Shown piece by piece: positions 42,949 to 51,251 of a stretch of 64,000 bases of DNA. Numbering within the stretch: the stretch's first letter is position 1; each line of letters opens with the position of its first letter. Origin of the DNA: Methanoculleus sp. SDB (GTDB taxonomy: Archaea > Halobacteriota > Methanomicrobia > Methanomicrobiales > Methanomicrobiaceae); NCBI GenBank assembly GCA_001412355.1, contig LKUD01000004.1, positions 27,489 through 91,488 of the forward strand, in the 5' to 3' direction. Both the position numbers and the translations under genes were made by a program. The notes below the pieces were generated by a model. That model was not told the DNA's origin. It did no database searches and saw only the letters and a program-made list of their open reading frames with translations.

Positions 42949-43905
42949 ATGAACAAGGAGTTACGTTTGATTCTTGTTTCGTGCATCATACTGCTGCTCA
43001 TCGGCGCAGTATGCATGACCGGATGTACCGACGAGGCACCTGCGGCAACGCCGACGGCCGCACCAACCGCAGCGCCCGGCCCGAAGCAGGAACTGCATAT
43101 TGCGACGACAACGAGCCTGTATGATACGGGGCTTCTGGATTACCTCAAGACCGATTTTGAGAGCCAGTATAATGCAGAAGTGAAAATTATCTCTGCAGGA
43201 ACCGGCAAGGCGCTCGAATACGGCGAAGCGGGCGATGTGGACGTCATGATGGTGCATGACCGCGTTCGCGAAGATCTCTTCATCGAAAACGGCTTTGGTG
43301 TCAACCGCCGGGTCATTGCGTACAATTACTTTGTCATTGTCGGTCCGGAATCCGATCCCGCCGCCATCATCGGGCTAAGCCCGGAGGATGCCTTTACGAC
43401 GATCATGGAGAAAGGGCAGACCGATCCTTCGGTGAAGTTTGTCTCGCGCGGCGATGAATCAGGTACCCATGCCAAAGAGAAAGCCATCTGGACAAGTGCC
43501 GGGTACACATATGACGAGGTAAAAGCGTCGGGCGACTGGTACATCGAGGCAGGCAGCGGCATGGGCGCCACACTGACACTTGCAGACGAAAAGGAGGCAT
43601 ATACCCTCAGCGACATCGGAACGTTCCTTGCGTATCAGGGCGACATCAGTCTGGTGATCGTCGTCAAGGAGGGAGATATCCTGCTGAATATCTACAGCGC
43701 AATGCAGATCAACCCGGCAGAGTATCCGGAAGTGAACAGTACGCTTGCCAAGGAATGGATCAACTACCTCATCACAGAAGATACGCAGGATAAGATCGGC
43801 ACCTTCCGCGTCGCGGAATTCGGACGACCGCTCTTCTTCCCGTCTCTCGGTGCATGGGAAAAGATCGGTGTGACGCAGGAAGAATGCGAAACACCCATAT
43901 CCTGA
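42949..43905 (+). CDS. tupA: tungstate ABC transporter substrate-binding lipoprotein (TupA type)
   Basis: Extracytoplasmic binding protein (318 aa). A signal peptide ends in a lipobox VCMTGC (Cys at about residue 26), followed by a Pro/Thr/Ala linker. The mature domain starts HIATTTSLYDTGLLDYL, with the TTTS motif diagnostic of TupA, and continues FVSRGDESGTHAKE, which contacts the oxyanion in TupA proteins. This supports tungstate over phosphate or sulfate. It heads tupABC and lies 85 bases after the MoSto-like gene. A hairpin overlaps its stop codon. Confidence 0.9.
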   Translation: MNKELRLILVSCIILLLIGAVCMTGCTDEAPAATPTAAPTAAPGPKQELHIATTTSLYDTGLLDYLKTDFESQYNAEVKIISAGTGKALEYGEAGDVDVMMVHDRVREDLFIENGFGVNRRVIAYNYFVIVGPESDPAAIIGLSPEDAFTTIMEKGQTDPSVKFVSRGDESGTHAKEKAIWTSAGYTYDEVKASGDWYIEAGSGMGATLTLADEKEAYTLSDIGTFLAYQGDISLVIVVKEGDILLNIYSAMQINPAEYPEVNSTLAKEWINYLITEDTQDKIGTFRVAEFGRPLFFPSLGAWEKIGVTQEECETPIS

Positions 43906-43922
43906 TCAGTGAAGGACTGATC
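43904..43922 (+). other. stem-loop at the tupA stop codon
   Basis: GATCAGT (43904-43910) and ACTGATC (43916-43922) form a 7-bp perfect stem with a 5-base loop, overlapping the tupA stop. It could protect the upstream mRNA or reduce read-through into tupB. The wtpA and modA genes carry stem-loops in the same relative place. Confidence 0.45.
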
Positions 43923-43976
43923 CCCCACATCCGCCTCATTTTATAGGATTGACCGGCAAAGCTGTGATGTATAACC

Positions 43977-44699
43977 ATGACGGGGATTCTCGAAGGGCTG
44001 TACCCGATTGCTGACGGCATAATGCAGGCGCTTCATCTGATGGTCACCCTGGATCCCGAAGTGCTGAAAATCACGGGACTCAGCCTCGTTATCACCTTCA
44101 GCGCGACAATCCTCGGTACGGTGATAGCTCTTCCCGTCGGCTCGTTCATAACATTCCAGGGATTTCCGGGGAAAAAATTCTTTATTAATCTGATACAGAC
44201 GCTCTATGCTTTTCCGACCGTTGTGATAGGTCTGCTCGTGTTTCTTTTTATCAGGCGCATAGGACCGTTCGGATTTCTCGGTTTTCTCTTCTCCCCCTGG
44301 GGGATGATCATCGGCCAGACGATTCTGGTGCTTCCCATCATCACCGGACTGACAATCTCGGCCCTTTCGGGTATTGACCGGACAATTACAGATACCGTGA
44401 TTTCACTCGGTGCAAACCGATTGCAGTTTCTTTTCTCCGTGATAAAAGAAGCACGGTTTGCAATCTTTGCCGCCATAGCAATGGCATTCGGACGTGCTAT
44501 CTCGGAGGTCGGGGCCGCCATCATCATCGGCGGCAACATTGACGCGACCTCGTTCTGGGGATCGACACGGACGCTGACGACGGCGATTACACTGGAGACC
44601 GGCAAAGGGAATATCGGATTGTCCATTGCTCTCGGGCTGATCCTGCTGCTCATCGCACTGGTGATCAATACCCTGATGACGCAGGTGCAGCAGCGGTGA
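43977..44699 (+). CDS. tupB: tungstate ABC transporter permease (TupB type)
   Basis: Permease of 240 aa with about five or six membrane helices. The EAA-type loop that docks the ATPase is read as AMAFGRAISEVGAAIIIGGNI near residue 165-185, and the N-terminal SLVITFSATILGTVIALPVG is typical of TupB. It lies between tupA and tupC; its stop overlaps the tupC GTG start. The ATG at 43977 follows a 71-base gap containing a stem-loop. Substrate assignment rests on TupA. Confidence 0.9.
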   Translation: MTGILEGLYPIADGIMQALHLMVTLDPEVLKITGLSLVITFSATILGTVIALPVGSFITFQGFPGKKFFINLIQTLYAFPTVVIGLLVFLFIRRIGPFGFLGFLFSPWGMIIGQTILVLPIITGLTISALSGIDRTITDTVISLGANRLQFLFSVIKEARFAIFAAIAMAFGRAISEVGAAIIIGGNIDATSFWGSTRTLTTAITLETGKGNIGLSIALGLILLLIALVINTLMTQVQQR

Positions 44700-45784
44700 G
44701 GATGATGATTGAAATTCGTGGAATTTACAAGAGTTTTGGGAGAAAAGAGGTACTCCAGGATGTGAATGCCACCATCAATGACGGGGAGATCTTCACCATT
44801 ATCGGGCCTTCGGGGCAGGGCAAGTCGACCCTGCTCCGCCTGATCAACCTTCTTGACGAACCGACGGCAGGAAAGATTCTCTTCGACGGCATTGATATCC
44901 ATCGCGAAAAAAACCGGAGGATGGAATTACAGCGGATGATGGCGATGGTTTTTCAGAAACCCGTGGTCTTTAATTCGAGCGTGAGTGACAACATCGCGAC
45001 CGGATTGCGATATCGCGGATTCGATCGCCGGATAATCCGGGAACGGATTGATGACGCACTTGACGTCATCGGCATGGAGGGATTCGGGGACCGGAAAGCA
45101 CGTACCTTGTCCGGCGGAGAGATGCAGCGGGTCGCCCTCGCGCGAGCGATGGTGACCGAACCTGCGATTCTGCTGCTCGACGAACCGACGGCAAATCTTG
45201 ATCCTGTCGCAACCGAGGCGATTGAAGAGCTGATCCTCCGGTACAACCGCGAATCGGGAATTACGGTGATCATGTCCACCCATGATATGCTTCAGGGACA
45301 ACGACTGGCACACCGGATCGGAGTCATGATGCACGGCACGTTTTCCCAGACGGGAACTCCCCGCGATGTCTTTTCCACACCTAAAAACAAGGAAGTTGCC
45401 CGTTTCATCGGCATAGGCAATGTTTTGGAAGGATTCATCAGTGCTACGGAAAAGGGGATCGCAACGATTACTATCGGGGAAACCGTCATTCACGCCGTTA
45501 CGGATCTTCCTGCGGGTGTCCGTGCATGCGGATGTATCCGGCCGGAGGATATCACCCTTCACCTGTCGCATGCGAAACGGATAAGTGCGCTGAATGTGCT
45601 GGAGGGCACCATCAGTAAAATCATCGCGGCCGGGCCCGTCAATGAGATTATAGTCGATGCCGGGATCACCCTGATGGCGACGCTGACATGGAAGTCCGTC
45701 GAGGATCTTGATCTTCATGAAGGCGATGTGGTCAGGATTTCTTTTAAGGCAAGCGCGGTCCATGTCATGGAGGGCACGGGGTGA
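44696..45784 (+). CDS. tupC: tungstate ABC transporter ATPase (TupC type) with C-terminal TOBE-like domain
   Basis: ABC ATPase of 362 aa. Walker A GPSGQGKST (about 40-48), Q-loop VFQKPVVF, signature LSGGEMQR, Walker B ILLLDEPTANLD and the H-loop STHDM are all present. From about residue 245 a C-terminal domain with two similar halves (NVLEGFISATEKGIATITIGE, NVLEGTISKIIAAGPVNEIIVDAG) matches TOBE domains that bind oxyanions and can regulate transport. Start may be the GTG at 44696 (overlapping tupB) or an ATG 6 or 9 bases later. Confidence 0.92.
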   Translation: MRMMIEIRGIYKSFGRKEVLQDVNATINDGEIFTIIGPSGQGKSTLLRLINLLDEPTAGKILFDGIDIHREKNRRMELQRMMAMVFQKPVVFNSSVSDNIATGLRYRGFDRRIIRERIDDALDVIGMEGFGDRKARTLSGGEMQRVALARAMVTEPAILLLDEPTANLDPVATEAIEELILRYNRESGITVIMSTHDMLQGQRLAHRIGVMMHGTFSQTGTPRDVFSTPKNKEVARFIGIGNVLEGFISATEKGIATITIGETVIHAVTDLPAGVRACGCIRPEDITLHLSHAKRISALNVLEGTISKIIAAGPVNEIIVDAGITLMATLTWKSVEDLDLHEGDVVRISFKASAVHVMEGTG

Positions 45785-45802
45785 ATGAGTATATAGTATA
45801 CC

Positions 45803-45841
45803 AAACCTGTTTAACTCAACTCGGAAAACAAACTCTTATAT
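45803..45841 (+). promoter_or_regulatory. wtpA promoter with tupA-like upstream motif
   Basis: AAACCTGTTTAAC (45803-45815) is followed after 9 bases by AAAACAAAC (45825-45833) and a TATA box (CTTATATT, about 45834-45841). The tupA promoter has GTTTAAC, 8 bases, AAAACAAAAC and then TATA, so order and spacing agree. The ATG at 45866 lies about 25 bases after the TATA box. Confidence 0.5.
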
Positions 45842-45865
45842 TCTTTCAGCCTGTTAACTTCGTGC

Positions 45866-46945
45866 ATGAGAAGCTCAGTACAGCTTACAATGGTTATTAT
45901 GATGGTGTGTGCCGTCTTTTTCGCCTGCGGATGTACCACAACCGAACCCGCACAGGGTGGCACGGAAACGCCCGTACCGACAGCCGCTCCCGAAGAGTTC
46001 GCACTCACCGTCTTTCATGCCGGGAGCCTCACCGCCCCGTTTGAAGAGATGAAGGCGGCATTTGAGGCGGAATATCCGAATGTCGAGGTTCAGCTCGTTC
46101 CCGGTGGCAGCACGAAAGTGGTGAAGGATATCACCGAACTGGATAAATCCGCTGATGTTCTCGCTTCTGCGGATTATTCACTCATCCCGAACCTCATGGT
46201 GCCGGATGATGCCGACTGGTACGTCACGTTTGCCAAGAACCAGATGGTTCTCACATATACGGACGCGAGCAACTATGCCGATGAGATCACCGCCGATAAC
46301 TGGTACGACATTCTGGCGCGTGAGGATGTCAAATGGGCGTTTTCCGATCCGAATCTCGATCCGTGCGGCTACCGGACACCAATGGTGATGCAGCTTGCCG
46401 AACTCCATTATGGTGACGACCAGATATTCGACCGTACCGTCGGAGCGAACAGTGCCCTGACCGTAACCGAAGCGGACGGCATCTATACCATCCACGCGAC
46501 CGAACCCGAACCCGAACCCCGCGGTTCCCTCTCCATACGACCCAAGAGTGTGGAACTCGTGCAGATGGTGGAGTCCGGGGGTCTCGACTACGCATGGGAG
46601 TACCGCAGTGTTGCGGTCCAGAACAACCTGAAATTCATCGAACTCCCCGAAGCCATCGATCTCTCATCGGTCGACTACGAATCGACCTATGCCCTGGTAC
46701 AGATTGAGTGCGTCGGAAGTGAGGCGGGATCAACTATCATGAACAAGGGCAGTCCGATCGTCTATGGCGTAACCGTCCCGAAAAACGCCGACCATCCCGA
46801 AGCCGGACTTGAATTTGTGAAAATGCTGATTGGAGTTCCGGGACAGGAGATTATGGATGGGCAGGGACAACCGCCGATCGTGCCTGCCGGAGGCTACGGC
46901 AGTGTCCCGTCGATGCTGACCTCGCTGGTCACCCTCCACTCCTGA
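45866..46945 (+). CDS. wtpA: molybdate/tungstate ABC transporter substrate-binding lipoprotein (WtpA type)
   Basis: Binding protein of 359 aa. The signal peptide ends in lipobox FACGC (Cys about residue 23), followed by a Thr/Pro-rich linker. The mature part starts LTVFHAGSLTAPFEEMKAAF, with the archaeal WtpA/ModA oxyanion-binding Ser, and later VPGGSTKVVKDITEL, DPNLDPCGYRTPMV and DYAWEYRSVAVQ. This is the archaeal type that wraps molybdate or tungstate with octahedral coordination by added carboxylates (the DP..GYR loop and Glu of WEY). It heads wtpABC, the second ABC importer of the island. Confidence 0.92.
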   Translation: MRSSVQLTMVIMMVCAVFFACGCTTTEPAQGGTETPVPTAAPEEFALTVFHAGSLTAPFEEMKAAFEAEYPNVEVQLVPGGSTKVVKDITELDKSADVLASADYSLIPNLMVPDDADWYVTFAKNQMVLTYTDASNYADEITADNWYDILAREDVKWAFSDPNLDPCGYRTPMVMQLAELHYGDDQIFDRTVGANSALTVTEADGIYTIHATEPEPEPRGSLSIRPKSVELVQMVESGGLDYAWEYRSVAVQNNLKFIELPEAIDLSSVDYESTYALVQIECVGSEAGSTIMNKGSPIVYGVTVPKNADHPEAGLEFVKMLIGVPGQEIMDGQGQPPIVPAGGYGSVPSMLTSLVTLHS

Positions 46946-46969
46946 TTTTTTTCGGAGAACTTCATACGG

Positions 46970-46987
46970 TATCGTCACCAAACGATA
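46970..46987 (+). other. stem-loop between wtpA and wtpB
   Basis: TATCGT (46970-46975) and ACGATA (46982-46987) pair across a 6-base loop, 19 bases before the wtpB ATG. The stem is short. Its position matches stem-loops after tupA and modA. Confidence 0.3.
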
Positions 46988-47005
46988 GTCCGGGATATCA
47001 TACCT

Positions 47006-47818
47006 ATGCGCAGAACACGTCATTTTCCCGATCGGTGTCTGATATCGTTTGCACTCATCGGAAGCCTCATTGTCGGGCTGACCATCCTTGCGCTGCTGAA
47101 TATGACCGTGCGGGAACTTGCCGACATCCCGCATGTTATCAGTGTTGCAACCGAGACCCGGGTGATTGATTCCATTGTCACGACGATGGGAGCCGGAGCG
47201 CTTGCCGTTGTCATTCTGATCCTTATAGGGACGCCACTTGCCTACATTCTTGCGCGAACCGACTTCGCCGGCAAGGGAGTTGTCGAAAGTCTTGTGGATC
47301 TCCCTGTCATGCTGCCGCATACGGTCGCCGGGATTCTTGTCTATATCCTGTTTATGCAGCGCGGTTTGATCGGCGCACCGCTTGATGCGGTGGGTATCAT
47401 TTTCGAGGATGCTTTTCCGGGAATTGTCATCGCAATGCTGTTTGTCTCGTCCCCCTATTACATCAATTCGGTGCGCGAGGGCATTGAAAAAGTACCGATT
47501 CACCTTGAAAACGTCGCCCGTACACTCGGGGCATCCCGTTTTCACGCGTTTCTTCGCATTGTCCTGCCCCTGAGCGCACGGCATATCATGAACGGATCAA
47601 TCCTGGCATGGGGGCGTGCGATCGGTGAATTCGCTGCGATCATCATGATAGCCTACTACCCGATGGTCATTTCGACCCTCATTTATTATCGTTTCACGAC
47701 GGGGGGGTTACGAGAAAGCAGTACGGTTGCATTCGTGATGATTATTGCCTGCTTTGTTGCATTTATCATGCTCAGGCTTATTTCGCGGGCGCTGGGGAGA
47801 TACGATGATCGAGTTTAA
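47006..47818 (+). CDS. wtpB: molybdate/tungstate ABC transporter permease (WtpB type)
   Basis: Permease of 270 aa with about six membrane helices. After the first helix it has the typical WtpB/ModB segments TPLAYILARTDFAGKGVVESLVDLPVMLPHTVAGI and, in the ATPase-docking EAA loop, GRAIGEFAAIIMIAYYP (about residue 205-220). It lies 60 bases after wtpA and overlaps wtpC by 14 bases. Substrate assignment follows WtpA. Confidence 0.92.
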   Translation: MRRTRHFPDRCLISFALIGSLIVGLTILALLNMTVRELADIPHVISVATETRVIDSIVTTMGAGALAVVILILIGTPLAYILARTDFAGKGVVESLVDLPVMLPHTVAGILVYILFMQRGLIGAPLDAVGIIFEDAFPGIVIAMLFVSSPYYINSVREGIEKVPIHLENVARTLGASRFHAFLRIVLPLSARHIMNGSILAWGRAIGEFAAIIMIAYYPMVISTLIYYRFTTGGLRESSTVAFVMIIACFVAFIMLRLISRALGRYDDRV

Positions 47819-48887
47819 CAACGTCTGTCTGCAGCTCGGTGATTTTCACCTTCACGATGTATGCCTGAGAGTTGGGAAAGGGGAGTACTATTTTATCCTC
47901 GGGCCGTCGGGCGCCGGAAAAACGGTCATTCTTGAGGCTATCGCAGGCCTGCATGCATCCGATTCGGGCACTGTCCGTATCCGGGGAAAGGATGCCGGAG
48001 CGTTGTCCCCCGAAAAAAGAAATGTCGCACTTGTTTACCAGGACTACTCGCTCTTTCCGCACATGACCGTGTACGATAACATCGCATTCGGCCTCCGCAT
48101 GAAAAAGCTCCCGCCCGGAGAGATTGCACGCCGGGTACATGAGCTGCTGGCGGCATTCGGAATCGAGGGGCTGAAGGACCGGTACCCCCTGACGATGAGC
48201 GGCGGGGAGCAGCAGCGTGTCGCCATTGCCCGCGCACTGGCAGTCGAACCCGATATCCTGCTCCTCGATGAACCTCTCGCCGCGTTGGATCCTCTTACCA
48301 AAGAGACGTTCATCGGCGAACTCCGTGATCTTCACCGCAAACACGGACTGACAATCGTCCAGGTGACTCACTCGCGGGGAGAAGCATTGCAGCTCGCCAC
48401 CCGCGTCGGCGTCATCATCGAGGGATCACTCGTGGCTGAAGGAGAAACGACAACAGTCTTTGCCCGTCCCGTGACAAAGCAGGGGGCGCAGTTTGTCGGT
48501 GTCGACAATATTCTTGACGGCGTGGTCGTCCGCACCCATGACGCCGTCGCGGATGTCGACGTAAACGGACAGGAGATAATAGCGCAATCTGATCATGCCC
48601 CCGGTGATTGCGTCACGGTCTGCCTCCGGGCGGAGGATGTTACCCTCTCCCGGATCGATACGGGCGGTGAGACGAAAAATGTCCTGAAAGGCGTGGTGAC
48701 GGATCTTACGCCGAAGGGCCCGGTGGTTCGCGTCGGCCTCGATTGCGGTATCCCTCTTGCGGCAATGGTGTTTCAAAAAACCATTGATGAATTGAAACTC
48801 TGCGTGGGGGACTCCGTTTTTGCGATATTCGATGCCGGGACGGTACATCTCGCGCAACCGGACGAGGTTGTTAATCAAAGATATTAA
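47805..48887 (+). CDS. wtpC: molybdate/tungstate ABC transporter ATPase (WtpC type)
   Basis: ABC ATPase of 360 aa with Walker A GPSGAGKTVIL (about 33-43), Q-loop VYQDYSLFPHMTV, signature MSGGEQQR, Walker B ILLLDEPLAALD and H-loop VTHSR (the switch His is followed by Ser). The C-terminal region from about residue 235 is a TOBE-like oxyanion-binding domain (VDNILDGVVV, NVLKGVVTDLTPKGPVVRVGLD). The ATG at 47805 starts MIEFNNVCLQLG and overlaps the wtpB end; the longer open frame is not needed. Confidence 0.92.
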   Translation: MIEFNNVCLQLGDFHLHDVCLRVGKGEYYFILGPSGAGKTVILEAIAGLHASDSGTVRIRGKDAGALSPEKRNVALVYQDYSLFPHMTVYDNIAFGLRMKKLPPGEIARRVHELLAAFGIEGLKDRYPLTMSGGEQQRVAIARALAVEPDILLLDEPLAALDPLTKETFIGELRDLHRKHGLTIVQVTHSRGEALQLATRVGVIIEGSLVAEGETTTVFARPVTKQGAQFVGVDNILDGVVVRTHDAVADVDVNGQEIIAQSDHAPGDCVTVCLRAEDVTLSRIDTGGETKNVLKGVVTDLTPKGPVVRVGLDCGIPLAAMVFQKTIDELKLCVGDSVFAIFDAGTVHLAQPDEVVNQRY

Positions 48888-48952
48888 ATAAAATACTTAT
48901 TATCATGTAAAGAAACTAACTCTTTTAATAATTTCACTCATAGTGTCTTCAT

Positions 48953-49771
48953 ATGAAGAAACACAATCTTCTCGCTGGCGCCGTCGTTGTGCTGCTGATG
49001 GCACTCCTTGTCTCAGGATGTACAAATGCAGGTTCGAACGTCGACACTCCCCTCACCGGAGAGGAAGCCGGCGGATCCCTGCTTGTCTATTGCGGCGCGG
49101 GCCTTCGCGAACCGATGGATGAAATAGCGGGATTGTTTGCAGAGAAGGAAGGAATTTCCGTTGATTACACCTACGGCGGATCTGCCCAGCTCCTGTCGCA
49201 GATTGAACTGGTTCAACAGGGTGATGCCTATATGCCGGGTGCGAAGTCCTATATCGATTCGGCTGCTGAAAAAGGCTTCATCGACCAGAGCGCACCGACG
49301 GTGTATCATGTACTGGCGATCGTCACCGGGAAAGGCAACCCGAAAAATATTCAGACTCTTGAAGATCTGACACGAGAGGGTATCCGCGTGGCGGTAGGCG
49401 AACCAACCGGCCCCGCTGTCGGAAAAGCCGCTAAATCCATGCTTGAAAAAGACGGCCTGTGGGAAGACGTGGAGAAGAATTGCGTGGTGAAATCCGGAAC
49501 CGTGAACGAACTCCTTGTCTACATATCCATGGATCAGGCGGATGCGGCGATCATCTGGGAAGATCTGTTTAATCCCGAGACGATGGAGAAGGTGGATATT
49601 CCCATTGACAGGGGATTTATCAAGGTAATCCCCATCGGAACCCTTTCATTCTCGGAAAATCCCGGAAATGCAAAGAAGTTTATGGACTATGTCTCTTCGG
49701 AAGAGGGGAAAGCAATCTTTGCAAAGCATGGATTTGAAACCTATCCGTCCGAAAAGTACGAAAGCATGTAG
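48953..49771 (+). CDS. modA: molybdate ABC transporter substrate-binding lipoprotein (ModA type)
   Basis: Third oxyanion-binding lipoprotein of the island (272 aa). Signal peptide ends in LVSGC (Cys about residue 23). The mature domain starts SLLVYCGAGLREPMDEIAGLFAEK, the bacterial-type ModA pattern, followed by YTYGGSAQLLSQIE, VGEPTGPAVGKAAK and the C-terminal MDYVSSEEGKAIFAKHGFE. It differs clearly from WtpA and TupA, so the three importers have separate origins. A terminator-like hairpin follows the stop, then trmO and modBC. Iron or other anion specificity is less likely. Confidence 0.88.
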   Translation: MKKHNLLAGAVVVLLMALLVSGCTNAGSNVDTPLTGEEAGGSLLVYCGAGLREPMDEIAGLFAEKEGISVDYTYGGSAQLLSQIELVQQGDAYMPGAKSYIDSAAEKGFIDQSAPTVYHVLAIVTGKGNPKNIQTLEDLTREGIRVAVGEPTGPAVGKAAKSMLEKDGLWEDVEKNCVVKSGTVNELLVYISMDQADAAIIWEDLFNPETMEKVDIPIDRGFIKVIPIGTLSFSENPGNAKKFMDYVSSEEGKAIFAKHGFETYPSEKYESM

Positions 49772-49781
49772 ATATGCCGGT

Positions 49782-49808
49782 GGCGGGGTTATACCGCCCC
49801 GCCTTTTT
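49782..49808 (+). terminator. hairpin with T-run after modA
   Basis: GGCGGGG (49782-49788) pairs with CCCCGCC (49797-49803) and is followed directly by TTTTT (49804-49808). This looks like a strong transcription terminator or attenuator between modA and the rest of its cluster. A TATA-like ttatattt at about 49811-49818 could restart transcription towards trmO. Confidence 0.65.
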
Positions 49809-49858
49809 CATTATATTTCATTCCGGATGGAAAACGGGACTATGAAGAAATGGCCGTT

Positions 49859-49872
49859 TCACGAAATCGTGA
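49859..49872 (+). promoter_or_regulatory. inverted repeat before trmO-modBC
   Basis: TCACGA-AA-TCGTGA is a perfect 6-2-6 inverted repeat, about 40 bases after the TATA-like element at 49811-49818 and 58 bases before the trmO ATG. It could be an operator for an internal promoter of trmO-modBC. Confidence 0.35.
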
Positions 49873-49929
49873 CGGTACCTTCTCTTTCAGGTAGTGGTGA
49901 TGCAGGTGGCTTCGAAGGAAATAAGTGAA

Positions 49930-50448
49930 ATGATCAGGCGGATGAAATGTATCTACACGCCGATCGGAGTAATCCATTCAGAACATACGGACCATGAAAA
50001 CACCCCGATACAGGGTATTTTCAATCCCTCCGTCGGAACAGTCGAGCTGTTTCCAGAGTATGAACGCGGACTTCTGGATATCGAACGGTTCTCACATCTT
50101 ATCCTGCTGTATCATTTTGACCGGGCTACCGGGAAAAACCTGGCGCAGAAGCCTTTTCTTGACGGTGAGAAGGAGCGGGGCATCTTTGCCATCCGGCATT
50201 TCAACCGACCGAATCCGATCGGCATTTCCATCGTGGATCTTCTCGGTGTCGAGGGCACCATTCTGAGGATCGGGGCGGTCGATATTCTGGACGGAACGCC
50301 CCTTTTGGACATCAAACCCTATGTCCACCAGTTCGATCACAGGAAAGACGTGAAAAGCGGATGGGTCGATGACCAGCATATGGATGACATCGCCCAGTGG
50401 AACGCGACACCCAAAATGCTGCGGGAGAGGGGGAGGACTCACGTTTGA
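49930..50448 (+). CDS. trmO: TrmO-type tRNA methyltransferase (TsaA/UPF0066 family)
   Basis: Protein of 172 aa of the TsaA/TrmO family, which N6-methylates t6A37 of tRNA in bacteria with S-adenosylmethionine. Landmarks are IGVIHSEHTD, the beta-barrel segment GTVELFPEYERGLLDIERFSH, FAIRHFNRPNPIGIS (the family RPNPIG motif) and the LDGTPLLDIKPYVHQFD block. Several ATG codons are possible; 49930 has aagga about 10 bases upstream, and 49942 directly starts the conserved core. It lies inside the mod cluster and overlaps modB, so it is co-translated with molybdate transport genes. Why is unknown; some family members may act in molybdenum metabolism. Confidence 0.87.
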   Translation: MIRRMKCIYTPIGVIHSEHTDHENTPIQGIFNPSVGTVELFPEYERGLLDIERFSHLILLYHFDRATGKNLAQKPFLDGEKERGIFAIRHFNRPNPIGISIVDLLGVEGTILRIGAVDILDGTPLLDIKPYVHQFDHRKDVKSGWVDDQHMDDIAQWNATPKMLRERGRTHV

Positions 50449-51239
50449 CGGAAATCAGGCCTGACTGGCTGAAAATCATCACAATTGCCGCAGGCCTGAT
50501 CCTGACGGGATTCATTGTCGCGCTTCTTCTCCTCATCGTAAGCCATCCCGCGCCCGAAGCCGTACTTGCCTCTCTCATGAGCGAAGAGATACAGTTCGCC
50601 ATCACACTGAGTCTTGTCACTTCCGTTGTGTCAACACTGCTCTGTATCCTTGTTGCCGTGCCGGCTGCATATGCCCTTGCCAGGTACCGGTTTTTCGGAA
50701 AAAACGGCGTAAACATGATGCTTGACATGCCTCTCGCCCTCCCCCCGCTGGTTGCGGGTGTGGGTCTCCTCCTCCTCTTCGGGACGACTCCGTTCGGACA
50801 TGCGCTGGCAGACGTGGGGCTTGTCTTTGTGTTCACGCCGCTGGGCATTATCGCCGCGCAGTTCTTTGTCAATCTCCCGTTCATGCTCCGTATCATGCGA
50901 TCCACATTTGAGAGCATCAGCCCGCGGTATGAATATGTGGCAAAAACACTTGGATGCAGTGATTTTCAGGCCCTCTGGCGGGTGACGCTGCCGATGGCCG
51001 CAAACGGTCTGCTCGCAGGTTCTGTTATCACATGGTCAAAGGGTATTGGCGAATTCGGTGCGGCACTGCTCGTTGCCGGTGCGACGCGTATGCAGACAGA
51101 AACTCTGCCGATTTCACTGTTCCTGAACATGTCCTGCGGAAAACTTGAACTGGCAATCTCAGCGGCAACGATACTCATCATGATTTCGGTTGTATCGCTC
51201 TATATTTTTGAGCGGTATGGTGGTGCCGCCAGGCTGTAG
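50445..51239 (+). CDS. modB: molybdate ABC transporter permease (ModB type)
   Basis: Permease of 264 aa with about six membrane helices. ModB landmarks are VPAAYALARYRFFGKNGVNMMLDMPLALPPLVAGVGLLLLFG and the EAA loop WSKGIGEFGAALLVAGATRMQTETLP. Start is TTG at 50445, overlapping the trmO stop (TTGA) and preceded by gggagg 8 bases upstream. modC follows 12 bases after the stop. It pairs with the ModA at 48953. Confidence 0.92.
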   Translation: MTEIRPDWLKIITIAAGLILTGFIVALLLLIVSHPAPEAVLASLMSEEIQFAITLSLVTSVVSTLLCILVAVPAAYALARYRFFGKNGVNMMLDMPLALPPLVAGVGLLLLFGTTPFGHALADVGLVFVFTPLGIIAAQFFVNLPFMLRIMRSTFESISPRYEYVAKTLGCSDFQALWRVTLPMAANGLLAGSVITWSKGIGEFGAALLVAGATRMQTETLPISLFLNMSCGKLELAISAATILIMISVVSLYIFERYGGAARL

Positions 51240-51251
51240 GAGGATTTTAGC

